64,000 nucleotides of DNA, taken from Lachnotalea sp. AF33-28. GTDB taxonomy: Bacteria; Bacillota; Clostridia; Lachnospirales; Lachnospiraceae. The stretch lies in assembly GCF_003477885.1 (NCBI RefSeq), contig NZ_QUEE01000009.1:62001-126000 (forward strand), written 5' to 3'. The notes beneath the pieces were generated by a model, which saw only the letters and a program-made list of their open reading frames with translations, was not told the origin of the DNA and made no database searches. This document shows positions 6,605-15,945 of this stretch, one piece after another; positions within the stretch are counted from its first letter, which is position 1; each line of letters starts with the position of its first letter. Made by a program: the position numbers and the translations under genes.

Positions 6605-8748
6605 AACTCCACGGAAACGGCGCTGCCGTCTTCCCACCGGATATCCACTGTTTTGTTGCCTTTAAGGCAGAGCCCCCTGACATAACCGCTGGCAAACTGC
6701 CTGGGCAGCGCCGGCAGAATGTCCACATGGCCGCCTCTGTCCGTCGCCAGCATATTGGCAATACCGGTGGTCCCTCCAAAATTGCCGTCGATCTGAAACG
6801 GTTCATGGGCGTCCCACAGATTTGGATAGGTGGAACGCGTGAGCAGAATGTACAAATATTTCCACGCGTTTTCCCCATCCTTCAGCGCCGCGAACATATT
6901 GATGATCCAGGCACAGCTCCAGCCGGTATATCCCCCTCCGTTTTCCAGCCGATCGTTCAGGGATATGCGGCACGCTTCCGTCATTTTCTGATCGCCTTCC
7001 CACAGCTCAGCGGGAAACATCCCGTACAGATGGGACAGATGGCGGTGTCCCGGCTCCACTTCCGGATATTCCTCAAGCCATTCCAGGATTTGACCGCGGC
7101 TCCCGATTCTTACCGGCCAAAGCCGTGCAAGGCGTTCCTGCACTGTATCTGTCAGATCATCATTCACACCCAATTTGGCGCAAACCGAGAGGTAATGTTC
7201 GAAGACCTCTTTCGTAAGCTCCATATCCATAGCGCTGGCCGCCGTAATACTGCATCTGTTTTTGTCCTTATCATAGTATTTGTTCTCCGGTGAGGTGGAC
7301 GGGCAGGTCACATAATATCCTTCGTACTCCACCAGCCAGTCTACCAGAAACAAAGCCGTATCGCGCAGCAGAGGGTATGCCCTGTTTTCCAGAAACTTCC
7401 GATCTTTAGTGTACTCATAATAACGGTAAAATTCCTGTGACAGCCAGGCCATGCCCATGGGCCACATGGCATAAGCTGCGCAGCCTTCTTTTCCGTCCTC
7501 CGCGCCAAAGGGTATGCCCACCGGATTGGTGGAATACCAGCCGTCGGCGTTATGGTGATGGGCCGTCCCTCTGCAGTGATAATTGACAGCCGCCGTCTGT
7601 CTGCCTCTCTTAGCCAGCTCTTCCACAAATGAGAAGTAAGGCTCCATGCATTCTTTAAGTCCACAGGAGAGAGCGGGCCAGTAGTTCATCTCCAAATTGA
7701 TATTGGTGGTCCAGTTGCAGCTCCATGGTGCCTGGAATTTCCAGCTCCAGATTCCCTGCAGATTCGCCGGCAGGCTGCCTTTTCTGGATGAGGCGGCCAT
7801 CAGGTACCGGCCATATTGGAAATACAGCGCGAACAGTCCGTTATCCTCCTCCCCCTCCTTGAGCTGCTCAAGGCGCCTGTCTGTGGGCAGATCCTTCTGC
7901 TCTCCCAGATACAGTTCAACCGTATCAAAGATCCTTCCATAATCCAGCACGTGTTCCTCTTTTATACGGTCGTAACTGCCTTCGATACTGGAAGGGCGCA
8001 CAGCTTCCAAACACAGAACCAGCTCTGAGGCACCGGCCACGCGAAGCGTGCCTTCCTGACACAGAACAGTGCCATCACACGACAGCACACGGATGCCTCC
8101 GCTAAATCTCCTGCCCCGATATCCCCAGATCACTGCCTCCTCACCCTTTCTCACATAAGAGGGATCCACATGCTCCGGACATCTGCCGCTAAATATAAGA
8201 GCGTCCTCCATTTCCCGAATGCAGCATTTTAGCTGCGACTCCAGAAAAATCTCAAGTTCCATCAAAGGGCGATCTGATTCCAGACAGATTATTACCGCCT
8301 GTCCAGGATAAGTGGCAAATATCTCCCTGCGGTAGCCCACCCCGTCCGCTTCAAAGGACACAGCCGCCATAGCTTTCTCTATATCCAGACTCCGCCTGTA
8401 TCGGCCGACCTGATCCGACTCCTTCAGATTGCGGTAGGCAATATGAAGATTTCCCAATGGCATGTAAGATTCGTTAAACTCTCCCAGCATCGTATCCTGG
8501 ATCAGTTTTTCAGCCTCCGCACAGCGGCCGGCAAACACCAGCTCACGTACTGCATTAAGGCTGTGGCTGGCGCCCGGATTATTTTTATCTCTTTCATATC
8601 CGCTCCACAAGCTTTCCTCATTGAGACCAAGCAGTTCCTCCCGCACGCCTCCCCAGATCATGGCGCCCAGGCTGCCATTGCCGACTGGCAGGGTTTCCTC
8701 CCATCTTAATGCAGGTTTGTCGTAATATAATTCCAATTTTCGATTCAT
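6568..8748 (-). CDS. Glycoside hydrolase family 95 (alpha-L-fucosidase / alpha-L-galactosidase type)
   Basis: A 726-residue protein without a signal peptide. GH95 signatures are LPVGNGSLGAMIWG and NEESLWSG near the N-terminus, WTTNINLEMNYWPA around residue 349, GHRHLSHLYG, and NLWDAHEPFQIDGNFGG around 649. The family hydrolyses alpha-1,2-L-fucosyl or alpha-L-galactosyl linkages by inversion. With no export signal it should act on imported oligosaccharides, which fits the ABC transporter upstream in the same operon. Its ATG overlaps the stop of the AraC gene (ATGA). It could also serve L-galactose or beta-L-arabinopyranose, as some GH95 members do. Confidence 0.9.
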   Translation of the reverse strand: MNRKLELYYDKPALRWEETLPVGNGSLGAMIWGGVREELLGLNEESLWSGYERDKNNPGASHSLNAVRELVFAGRCAEAEKLIQDTMLGEFNESYMPLGNLHIAYRNLKESDQVGRYRRSLDIEKAMAAVSFEADGVGYRREIFATYPGQAVIICLESDRPLMELEIFLESQLKCCIREMEDALIFSGRCPEHVDPSYVRKGEEAVIWGYRGRRFSGGIRVLSCDGTVLCQEGTLRVAGASELVLCLEAVRPSSIEGSYDRIKEEHVLDYGRIFDTVELYLGEQKDLPTDRRLEQLKEGEEDNGLFALYFQYGRYLMAASSRKGSLPANLQGIWSWKFQAPWSCNWTTNINLEMNYWPALSCGLKECMEPYFSFVEELAKRGRQTAAVNYHCRGTAHHHNADGWYSTNPVGIPFGAEDGKEGCAAYAMWPMGMAWLSQEFYRYYEYTKDRKFLENRAYPLLRDTALFLVDWLVEYEGYYVTCPSTSPENKYYDKDKNRCSITAASAMDMELTKEVFEHYLSVCAKLGVNDDLTDTVQERLARLWPVRIGSRGQILEWLEEYPEVEPGHRHLSHLYGMFPAELWEGDQKMTEACRISLNDRLENGGGYTGWSCAWIINMFAALKDGENAWKYLYILLTRSTYPNLWDAHEPFQIDGNFGGTTGIANMLATDRGGHVDILPALPRQFASGYVRGLCLKGNKTVDIRWEDGSAVSVEFHDADEPDLDSK

Positions 8749-11015
8749 TTTTGCGGTTCTCCTTCTGTTTCCCGGATTTTTCCGTGCAAAGTCCGGTATT
8801 TACCCGGTGTGGTTTTCTCCATCTTGCTGAAAAATCGAATAAAGTTCTGCGGGCTGTTATAGTGCAGCCTGGCCGCAATATCCGCCACCGACATATCCGT
8901 TTCTTCTAACAGCTTTTTGGCCAGATCCAGCTTGTAGGAAAGCAGATAATCCGCGAATGTCATATCCGCCCGGCTCTTCATCACTCTCCAGATATATCCG
9001 GGATGGTAGCCCAGAATATCCGCGCACTCCGCCAGAGTAATATCACCTTCGTTTTCCTGTATCAGGGCCACAATCCTGTTCCACACCTGATCCGCTGCGC
9101 CGCTGCGTGTATTGTTCAGCGCATGGATGACAGGTTTTATTACTTCACCGATGAAATATTCCCGGATTTCTTCCGGGTGATACAGCTTATAGAGACCCTG
9201 GTAAACGTTATGGCGGGCATCCTGAAATACTTCATTGACGGATATGCCGGCGTTATTAGCCGCGGTCAGTATGGTAGTCAGCATCCTGTATAGGATCATG
9301 GACTGCTCATAAAGACGCGCATTGCTCTTCATAAGCCACTCCATAAATTCTTCAAACAGACTGCAGCTTTTATCCAGATCACCGCTTCCTATCGCCTCTG
9401 CCAGCTGTTTTTCCAAATTAATGTTATAAATGACGCGAATTTCCTTCCTGTCTGCCACATCCGCATAATAGACTGCTTCACATTTCCGGGCCTCCAGACA
9501 CTCATAATACGCGTGATTGGTGCGTGTCAGATGATAATAAACATTGCTCACGGCCGCACGGACAGAGTAACCGGTTCGCATCACTATATATTCCTCCAGC
9601 TTTACCAGAAATTCCTCCACCCCAGAAGAAATCTCGTTCTCTTTGTCCGCCCCTGCCAGAAACAGGATTTCGGTTCCGTTCCAATAAGGAGGCATCAGCA
9701 TCATCTGCAATATTTCTCCAGGTATGCTGCCGGCGATCAGCAGCAGCATAGATTCCATATTGCTGCGCTCTCCGCCTTTCAGCGTGACAGATATCATGGC
9801 ATAACAGTTTCGGGATCGGATTCCCAGCTGCTTTTGCTGGTTCAGGATCTCCGCCTCTCCGATCTCACCGCCCAGGAGCCTGCGCATCAGAAGTTCGGTC
9901 AGCTGCCCTATGTGGCTTTCCAGACGCTGCTCCATCTCGCTGTTATCCTGGTAAAGCCGTGACAGGTTTTGCTGCAGATATAAAAACTCATCTGTAATTT
10001 CAGTATTTTCACTGTTCAGCCGCTGTGTCTGGCTTATGAGCTGCGAAACAGGCCGGTAAATCCTCTCATATGCCCTGCGCACAAACAGTGCCAGAATCAT
10101 GGCGGCCAGCATCAGCAGTCCGAAAATCACGGCAAATCCCGCCATGAGGCTGCCAAAATCCGCCGGCCGGCAGGCTGCCAGATAAAAACAGCCTGTGGAA
10201 GGAGAAACCATGCCATAGAATTTCATGCCGGATTTGCGAAAGTCCTGGCCGGCAGACGGGGTGATATCTTCCAAAAGCTCCCCGGCTGATGCTGTCAGAT
10301 CCGGAGCTGTTGTATACACCGCATCGCCATTGGCGTCATATATGAGGAGCTCATAGCCGCTCTCCGGCCTGTAGATACTCCGAAACATTGTATCCGTATT
10401 CATGTTTACTACCAGCGCTCCCTGTATCGGGCTGCTGATTAAAGGCTCCAGAATGATGTAGGACAGACCCGCCAGAGGAACATGACACCTGCTTTTGTCC
10501 TGTTCCATATCCGTACCGTTCAGCCAGAATTTTCTCTTCCAGTTCTGCAAGATCAGCTCATCATCCAACATCCGGTCAATTTCTTCCTGATTGTTCAGCT
10601 CAGAAAAAGTATACATTCCCCGATTTGAAAGGACCCATTCATGCTCCAGATTCAGATAGGAAAAACCGCTGATATAGTTCTTCAGATAATCCGGCCCTCC
10701 CAGGCGGCCTATCACATCCCTGATATAGGAATAACTGCTCATTCCCGGCAGTTTTCCGCAGAGGATTCTGCGAATATCCTCTTCTTTAAGCAGTTCTCCA
10801 TAGACCTGGGCGGTCTGCTCCAATATCTCATCGCACCGCTGCTTAAGCTGGAGCGCCGTGATTTCCAGAGAGCGGCTGATCTGTCTGTTGATCTCCCTCA
10901 CATACAGCAGGCCGGACACTATACCGAAGATAAGCAGCAGACATACCGGCATTATTGTCAAGCTGATCTGTATCGTGCGCCTGTGTGTTCGTTTTTTTAT
11001 TTTCTCCGACTTCAT
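8745..11015 (-). CDS. Membrane-bound AraC-family regulator with extracellular sensor domain
   Basis: A 756-residue one-component regulator. A basic N-terminus precedes membrane segment 1 (about 15-36), then an extracytoplasmic sensor of about 250 residues, a second segment (AGFAVIFGLLMLAAMILALFV), a cytoplasmic linker, and a C-terminal AraC domain (about 655-750) with both helix-turn-helix units and a PGKYR ending. This design, common in sugar loci of clostridia, senses a ligand or a loaded binding protein outside and binds DNA inside. I prefer the ATG at 11015 (MKSEKIKKR) because the ATG at 11054 falls inside a hairpin. It lies between the binding-protein gene and the GH95 gene. Confidence 0.85.
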   Translation of the reverse strand: MKSEKIKKRTHRRTIQISLTIMPVCLLLIFGIVSGLLYVREINRQISRSLEITALQLKQRCDEILEQTAQVYGELLKEEDIRRILCGKLPGMSSYSYIRDVIGRLGGPDYLKNYISGFSYLNLEHEWVLSNRGMYTFSELNNQEEIDRMLDDELILQNWKRKFWLNGTDMEQDKSRCHVPLAGLSYIILEPLISSPIQGALVVNMNTDTMFRSIYRPESGYELLIYDANGDAVYTTAPDLTASAGELLEDITPSAGQDFRKSGMKFYGMVSPSTGCFYLAACRPADFGSLMAGFAVIFGLLMLAAMILALFVRRAYERIYRPVSQLISQTQRLNSENTEITDEFLYLQQNLSRLYQDNSEMEQRLESHIGQLTELLMRRLLGGEIGEAEILNQQKQLGIRSRNCYAMISVTLKGGERSNMESMLLLIAGSIPGEILQMMLMPPYWNGTEILFLAGADKENEISSGVEEFLVKLEEYIVMRTGYSVRAAVSNVYYHLTRTNHAYYECLEARKCEAVYYADVADRKEIRVIYNINLEKQLAEAIGSGDLDKSCSLFEEFMEWLMKSNARLYEQSMILYRMLTTILTAANNAGISVNEVFQDARHNVYQGLYKLYHPEEIREYFIGEVIKPVIHALNNTRSGAADQVWNRIVALIQENEGDITLAECADILGYHPGYIWRVMKSRADMTFADYLLSYKLDLAKKLLEETDMSVADIAARLHYNSPQNFIRFFSKMEKTTPGKYRTLHGKIRETEGEPQK

Positions 11016-11041
11016 AACTCCCCCCGCTGTTTTTTTACGCA

Positions 11042-11065
11042 GGAAAACAGGCATGGCTCTGCCTG
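11042..11065 (-). terminator. Short hairpin with U-run after the binding-protein gene
   Basis: Minus strand: CAGGCA and TGCCTG pair across a six-base loop (11065-11048), followed by TTTTCC. It lies between the binding protein and the AraC gene and may cut expression of downstream genes relative to the abundant lipoprotein. The stem is short, so this is tentative. Confidence 0.4.
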
Positions 11066-11087
11066 CTTTCCCTTTGAGTTTTCCGTA

Positions 11088-12725
11088 TTATTTGTTCGCC
11101 TGATACTGGGCGTTTACTTCTTCGATAACCTCTTTTCCTCCGGATTTGTACCACAGATCCCATGCATCCTCAAGGCCCTGCTTATCGATCTGGCCCACGA
11201 TATACTGTGTCCTGGCATCTTCCAGTATCATATCCAGGTTTCCGCCGTTGGTAGTGTAAGTCGGAGAACCGCAGGTATAGGAAAGGGCCGGGTTAAATAC
11301 GGCGATCTTCTCAGCATCGTCATATGCCTTGTTCTGAACCACCACACGGTCATCCCATGCGAATTCATAACATTCTGCATAGCCCCCGTTCACATTTGGC
11401 AGCATCTGATTCAGGCCGCTGGTGCCCTTGTGAAGAGCCTTATCATCAGGGTCGATCTTCACCACCTGCCCATTCTCGTCCAGCTTCCAGTGTATATCCT
11501 GCAGGCCGTAACCGCAGAGCATCTTCATCTCATCGGAATTCATCTTGTCCAGAAAATCCAGGCAGGCCAGAACCTCCGCCTCTGTTTTCGCAGCCTTTGT
11601 AACCGCAAAGAAAGTGGTCTGCTCGGCTGCCTGTGTTCCAGGCTTTGCGGACCCATCCGGAGCGATCCCCGGCACCATGGTCATGGAAGCGAATTCCCCG
11701 CTGCCGGTGACGCTGGGGATCTCATTCGTCACATAATAATCCCATATGCGGCGGGAATTGTCCAGCGTATCCACAAACATGCCGGCCAGGCCGTTACAGT
11801 TGTCATCCTTCCAGCTGCCAGTATCCCTGATGGCCCAGTCATTGGCGATCAGACCTTCATCCTGAAGCTTCTTAAACCAATCCAGCGCTTGCATATATTC
11901 CTCTGTCATATGAACCGGCACCAGTGTGCCATCATCCGCTTCTGTCCAGCCGGATCCGCATCCAAACCATGTCTGCATGATGTTAAGAGGGCCGGTATAG
12001 CTGCAGAGATTCAATCCGTAGGTATCATCCTTTCCGTTGCCATCGGGATCATTGTATGTAAATGCGTAAAGCATGTCATAGACATCCTGCACCGTTTTCG
12101 GTGTATCAAGTCCCAGCGCTTCGGCCCAATCCGTCCGATATCCCATGCCGTTGCGGCCTATGGTTCCCTTGCTGCAAATGCCGTACAAATGCCCGTTCAC
12201 AGTAAAGGTTCTGGCCAGCTCCGGCTTCATCTGGCTGATCCAAGTAAAGCGGTCCTTATCATATACATAGTCCTCAATAGGCTGAAACGCGCCGTTCTGT
12301 GCTGCGCCAACCACTACAGCATCCGTGGCGGTCACCTTAAGGATCATCGGCATGCTATCCACGCCGCTTGCCAGCACAGTGGACAGTTTGTCCTTAAAAT
12401 TATCGCTGGTCACCCACCATATATCAAGTTTATATCCCGTAAATTCCTCGATCATGCTTTTGATCTGCGGGCCATATTCACCGCTGTTGGGGCTGCCTTC
12501 GTAATCGCTTAACATAATCGATACCGCAAAATCCTCCGGCAGCTGCGAACGGAAGTCCCCGGCGGTTGTCTCCGTCCCGGCGGCGCCGGTGCTCCCGGCC
12601 ACGGCGGCCGTGGTTTTTTCAGCCGTGCTCTCAGACACATTCTGTCCGTTTCCCGCGCAGGCTGTCAGGCTTCCTGCCGCCATGATCAGCGCCAGCATGA
12701 GCCCTGTTAGTTTCTTTCCCTTCAT
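11088..12725 (-). CDS. ABC transporter sugar-binding lipoprotein
   Basis: A 545-residue family 1-like extracellular solute-binding protein. The N-terminus is a lipoprotein signal: basic start, hydrophobic stretch and lipobox LTAC (Cys23 with this start), followed by a low-complexity Thr/Ala/Gly linker. It is longer than maltose-type binding proteins and resembles the LplA/YtcQ group that works with LplB/LplC permeases. No ATP-binding subunit is encoded nearby, as is usual for this group, which shares an MsmX-like ATPase. I chose the ATG at 12725 because AGGAGG is eight bases upstream; the ATG at 12731 is too close. The ligand is probably a fucosylated or related oligosaccharide, from the GH95 gene. 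Confidence 0.88.
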   Translation of the reverse strand: MKGKKLTGLMLALIMAAGSLTACAGNGQNVSESTAEKTTAAVAGSTGAAGTETTAGDFRSQLPEDFAVSIMLSDYEGSPNSGEYGPQIKSMIEEFTGYKLDIWWVTSDNFKDKLSTVLASGVDSMPMILKVTATDAVVVGAAQNGAFQPIEDYVYDKDRFTWISQMKPELARTFTVNGHLYGICSKGTIGRNGMGYRTDWAEALGLDTPKTVQDVYDMLYAFTYNDPDGNGKDDTYGLNLCSYTGPLNIMQTWFGCGSGWTEADDGTLVPVHMTEEYMQALDWFKKLQDEGLIANDWAIRDTGSWKDDNCNGLAGMFVDTLDNSRRIWDYYVTNEIPSVTGSGEFASMTMVPGIAPDGSAKPGTQAAEQTTFFAVTKAAKTEAEVLACLDFLDKMNSDEMKMLCGYGLQDIHWKLDENGQVVKIDPDDKALHKGTSGLNQMLPNVNGGYAECYEFAWDDRVVVQNKAYDDAEKIAVFNPALSYTCGSPTYTTNGGNLDMILEDARTQYIVGQIDKQGLEDAWDLWYKSGGKEVIEEVNAQYQANK

Positions 12726-12782
12726 TTTCATTTCCTCCTTGATTTATTATAGCATTATATGATGCGTGAACATAGTGCGGAG

Positions 12783-13682
12783 TCAGCCTTTTACCGCTCC
12801 CACCATAACACCCTTGGTAAAATGTTTCTGGACAAACGGATATACCAGCAAAATCGGCACCACCGTCACCATCGTAGATGCCAGCTTCACCGCCTGTTCC
12901 GGCGGATTCCCGTTGGCTCCGAAGTCCAGTCTGTTGCCGCTAAGGTCAAAGCCCTGAGCCAGCAGAACGATGGAACGTAAGATCAGCTGGGCCGTCTGCT
13001 TTGCTTCGGTATTGATGTAGAGCATGCAGCCGAAATAATCATTCCACAGGCCTACCGCATAAAACAGGCCAATGGAGGCCAGTGCCGGTTTGGACAAAGG
13101 AAGGACAATTTTTCGGAACACCCCAACGTCTGAACATCCGTCCATCACGGCAGCCTCTTCCAACTCCGGCGGGATTCCCTCAAAGAAGTTTTTCATAATC
13201 ACCATATTAAAGGCGCTAAGCGCCCCAGGGATGGTCAGCGCGGCATAGGAATCCAGCATTCCCAGCGCTTTAATCAGCAGGAAAGAGGGGATCATTCCAC
13301 CGGAAAACACCATTGTTACAATTACCAGGTTCAGCACCAGAGACCTCCCCTGGAACTCCCGTTTTGACAGCGGATAGGCAAATGTGGTAGTAAAAAACAT
13401 AGCCAGAACCGTTCCAATTACGGTTACAATTACGGAATTTTTCATGCCGTTTAAAATACGCCCGTCTTCTATGATAAATTTATATGCATTGGTTGAAAAA
13501 ACAGTGGGGATGATTAAAAAGGGCTTTTCCGTCAGTTCCCTCTCCGTTGCAAAGGAACCTCCCACAATATATAAAAACGGCAGAACAGCCACAACAGCCA
13601 CCGCTGCGGCCCCTATATAAATAAGTACCTGTGTGACGCGGTCTCCCGGCGATCTTTTGATGCGATTTTTTTTACTCTTCAT
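12783..13682 (-). CDS. Sugar ABC transporter permease, LplC/YtcP-like
   Basis: A 299-residue inner-membrane permease with six predicted membrane segments. The cytoplasmic EAA loop is visible as EEAAVMDGCSDVGVFRKIVLPLSKPALA, which docks the ATPase (written here with its two key parts EEAAVMDG and LPLSKP). The end of the protein (FVQKHFTKGVMVGAVKG) is typical of LplC-type permeases. It is 19 bases downstream of its partner permease and ahead of the binding protein in one operon. Confidence 0.92.
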   Translation of the reverse strand: MKSKKNRIKRSPGDRVTQVLIYIGAAAVAVVAVLPFLYIVGGSFATERELTEKPFLIIPTVFSTNAYKFIIEDGRILNGMKNSVIVTVIGTVLAMFFTTTFAYPLSKREFQGRSLVLNLVIVTMVFSGGMIPSFLLIKALGMLDSYAALTIPGALSAFNMVIMKNFFEGIPPELEEAAVMDGCSDVGVFRKIVLPLSKPALASIGLFYAVGLWNDYFGCMLYINTEAKQTAQLILRSIVLLAQGFDLSGNRLDFGANGNPPEQAVKLASTMVTVVPILLVYPFVQKHFTKGVMVGAVKG

Positions 13683-13701
13683 GTTCCGTTATCCTCCCGT
13701 T

Positions 13702-14643
13702 TTAATAGATACCGCTTTCTCCGCATCTCTTGGCGATCCAATTGGTACCCATCACCATAATGCATCCTACAATGCCTTTAAACAGTCCAACCGCAGTGGA
13801 AAAGGAATACTGTCCGTTTCCTACACCTACTCTGTAAACATAGGTATCAAACACATCGGACACGCTCCTGTTTAATGAGTTGGACATCAGATAAATCTGA
13901 TCATACCCTGTATTGAGAATAGAACCTACTCTTAAGATCAGCATGACGATGATCGTCCCCTTGATAGCCGGCAGCGTGATATGCCACATCTGCTTCCATC
14001 TGCCCGCGCCATCCACTTTGGCTGCGTCATACAGCTCCACATCCACACCGGACAGTGCAGCCAGGAATACAATCATGCCCCAGCCGGTCTCCTTCCATAT
14101 CGACTGTATCAGGATAATCGGCCGAAAATACTGCGGACCCGACAGAAACGGCAGCGTCTTTCCGGTTAATTCCTCTACTATCAGGTTAACGATTCCTGTT
14201 TTTTCATTCAAAAGCGTATAAGTAATACTGGCAACAATTACCATGGAAACAAAATGCGGTATGTACACCATTGTCTGCACGGCATTCTTAAAATGTATGT
14301 GGCGGATTTCATTTAATATCAGTGCCAGAAATATAGGAACCGGAAAATAAAATACAAGGTTCATAAAGGATATTGCCAGCGTATTTTTTAGTAAATTCAT
14401 GAAATCATGTCCACCGAAGAAATTACGGAAATGCTTCAGGCCCACAAAAGGACTGCCGAAATATCCGGCAAACGGATTATAATCCTGAAACGCAATAAAT
14501 AATGTGGATATCGGTACATATTTGAATACGATAAAATGCAGCGCGCCCGGCAGCAGCATCAAGTACAGCCACCAATGCCTTCTAAAATACACTCCAAACG
14601 GCACCTTTGCCGCGGCCGCCGGCAGTTTGTGTTTACGGCTCAT
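13702..14643 (-). CDS. Sugar ABC transporter permease, LplB/YteP-like
   Basis: A 313-residue permease, first gene of the GH95 operon. It has a hydrophobic helix after a basic start (WWLYLMLLPGALHFIVFKYVP), the LplB-type phrase IAFQDYNPFAGYFGSPFVG, and an EAA loop around LYDAAKVDGAGRWKQMWHITLP. I chose the ATG at 14643, preceded by GGAGGGAG; the longer frame from 14712 would begin upstream of the predicted transcription start. It forms the membrane channel with the LplC-like protein. Confidence 0.92.
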   Translation of the reverse strand: MSRKHKLPAAAAKVPFGVYFRRHWWLYLMLLPGALHFIVFKYVPISTLFIAFQDYNPFAGYFGSPFVGLKHFRNFFGGHDFMNLLKNTLAISFMNLVFYFPVPIFLALILNEIRHIHFKNAVQTMVYIPHFVSMVIVASITYTLLNEKTGIVNLIVEELTGKTLPFLSGPQYFRPIILIQSIWKETGWGMIVFLAALSGVDVELYDAAKVDGAGRWKQMWHITLPAIKGTIIVMLILRVGSILNTGYDQIYLMSNSLNRSVSDVFDTYVYRVGVGNGQYSFSTAVGLFKGIVGCIMVMGTNWIAKRCGESGIY

Positions 14644-14676
14644 GCCTCTCCCTCCGATTCGGTTAAATTTATCTGG

Positions 14677-14705
14677 ACTATAGCATTTAGCACAGATGAA
14701 TTCAA
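14677..14705 (-). promoter_or_regulatory. Promoter of the GH95/ABC transporter operon
   Basis: Minus strand: TTGAAT (14705-14700), a 17-base spacer, then TATAGT (14682-14677) preceded by TGC, close to an extended -10. The start would be near 14670, 27 nt before the ATG at 14643. The AT-rich stretch from 14706 to 14904 shows nothing else I can name. Confidence 0.6.
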
Positions 14706-14906
14706 TGTTCACCTTCTAACCATTCGTCATTTACGATATTTTTATTGTTATATTCCCATTTTTATTGTATATATCAGATGATGATACTCCGTGTAATTGC
14801 TTTATCCCCCGCCCTTCTATGAACCGCATATCCTTTAATTCCCCTAGATATTCATACAGCATTATAGTCATATGTACAAGACATTTCATAACAGCATATA
14901 TTTCTA

Positions 14907-14961
14907 TATTAAAGGGGCTGCCGCACCAGTGATTGAAAAAATCATAGGTGGGGCAGCCCCT
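14907..14961 (-). terminator. Terminator hairpin after mscS
   Basis: A 15-bp stem with one mismatch (14913-14927 with 14947-14961) lies nine bases beyond the mscS stop and is followed on the minus strand by TTTAATAT. It ends the mscS transcript and separates it from the GH95 operon. Confidence 0.65.
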
Positions 14962-14969
14962 CTGCATTT

Positions 14970-15875
14970 TCAATTTTCTTTAAGATGTACATCCAGCTGA
15001 TTAAAAGGGATCTCCACTCCGGCCTCATCAAAGGCCAGCTTTATTTCCTCCGTTACGCGCCACTTCACCGGCCAGTACCGGTCGGTGGGCACCCAGGCCC
15101 GGCATCCCAGCACTACGCTGCTGTCGGCCAGCTCCGATACATAGGCGGTGATCTCCTCGTCCTTCATCGTCTCCTCCTGGGCATTGAGTATGTCCAGCAT
15201 GATCTGTTTGGCTTTCTTAATATCCGCGCTGTACGAGATTCCTACGGTCAGATCCAGCCGCCGCTTTCCCTGAGCCGTCACATTGGTCAGGCTGCTGTTG
15301 GAGAGCGTGCCGTTAGGGATCACGATGATCTTATTGTCAATTGTGGTCAGTTCCGTATAGACCAGGCCGATGCTGCGCACCGTCCCTTCGTTTTTATGAT
15401 TGTCCTCCACGATGTAGTCGCCTACCCTAAACGGTTTTAGGAACAGGATCAGCACGCCTCCCGCAAAATTGGACAGGGTACCCTGCAGCGCGAGGCCCAG
15501 GGCGATACCGGCGGAACTGATCAGCGTCATCAAAGAAGCCACGTTAAACGCATCGCGCCCGAATGCCATTCCGGCAGTCATCAGCACCAGAACCACATAA
15601 CCGGCCGCATTGCCCAGATACTTTAAGAACTTGATCACCGTGATCTCTGTTCCCATCCTGGTCAGCGATTTATCCATCACTTTCAGAAGAAACTTAAGAA
15701 GTCTCTTGCCCACAAACCAGATGATCACCGCCAGCACGAGGCGGATCACTATATCGATGGCATCCGTCTTCAGCGTGTTCAGCCAGTTTGCAAACCATGT
15801 TGTTGTCTTCTCCAGATCCGCAGCCACGGATTCCAGATCGGGCGTCACCGTCGTATATCTGATAATATCACTCAT
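14970..15875 (-). CDS. mscS: Small-conductance mechanosensitive channel, MscS family
   Basis: A 301-residue membrane protein with three N-terminal membrane helices. The third is the Gly/Ala-rich pore helix GIALGLALQGTLSNFAGG (about 130-147), followed by LKPFRVGDYI at the start of the beta domain and the VIPNGTLSNSSLTN segment, all hallmarks of MscS. It opens under membrane tension to release solutes after osmotic downshock. I chose the ATG at 15875 (MSDII) with AAAGGATAGAG upstream; the longer frame starts with TTG. It has its own terminator downstream. Confidence 0.93.
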   Translation of the reverse strand: MSDIIRYTTVTPDLESVAADLEKTTTWFANWLNTLKTDAIDIVIRLVLAVIIWFVGKRLLKFLLKVMDKSLTRMGTEITVIKFLKYLGNAAGYVVLVLMTAGMAFGRDAFNVASLMTLISSAGIALGLALQGTLSNFAGGVLILFLKPFRVGDYIVEDNHKNEGTVRSIGLVYTELTTIDNKIIVIPNGTLSNSSLTNVTAQGKRRLDLTVGISYSADIKKAKQIMLDILNAQEETMKDEEITAYVSELADSSVVLGCRAWVPTDRYWPVKWRVTEEIKLAFDEAGVEIPFNQLDVHLKEN

Positions 15876-15945
15876 TTCTCTATCCTTTTCCAAAATATAT
15901 GCCGGTCCGTTTCATCTTATAACCGCGCCGGCTGCGGCCCGCGGC

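Noticed and set aside
10641..12512. A 623-codon frame on the plus strand
   Set aside because: It is antisense to the AraC regulator and binding-protein genes, which have clear motifs and starts; the frame has no domain I recognise.
14731..14973. An 80-codon frame between mscS and the permease gene
   Set aside because: It runs through the terminator hairpin at 14907-14961 and overlaps AT-rich non-coding DNA; no ribosome binding site or recognisable protein.
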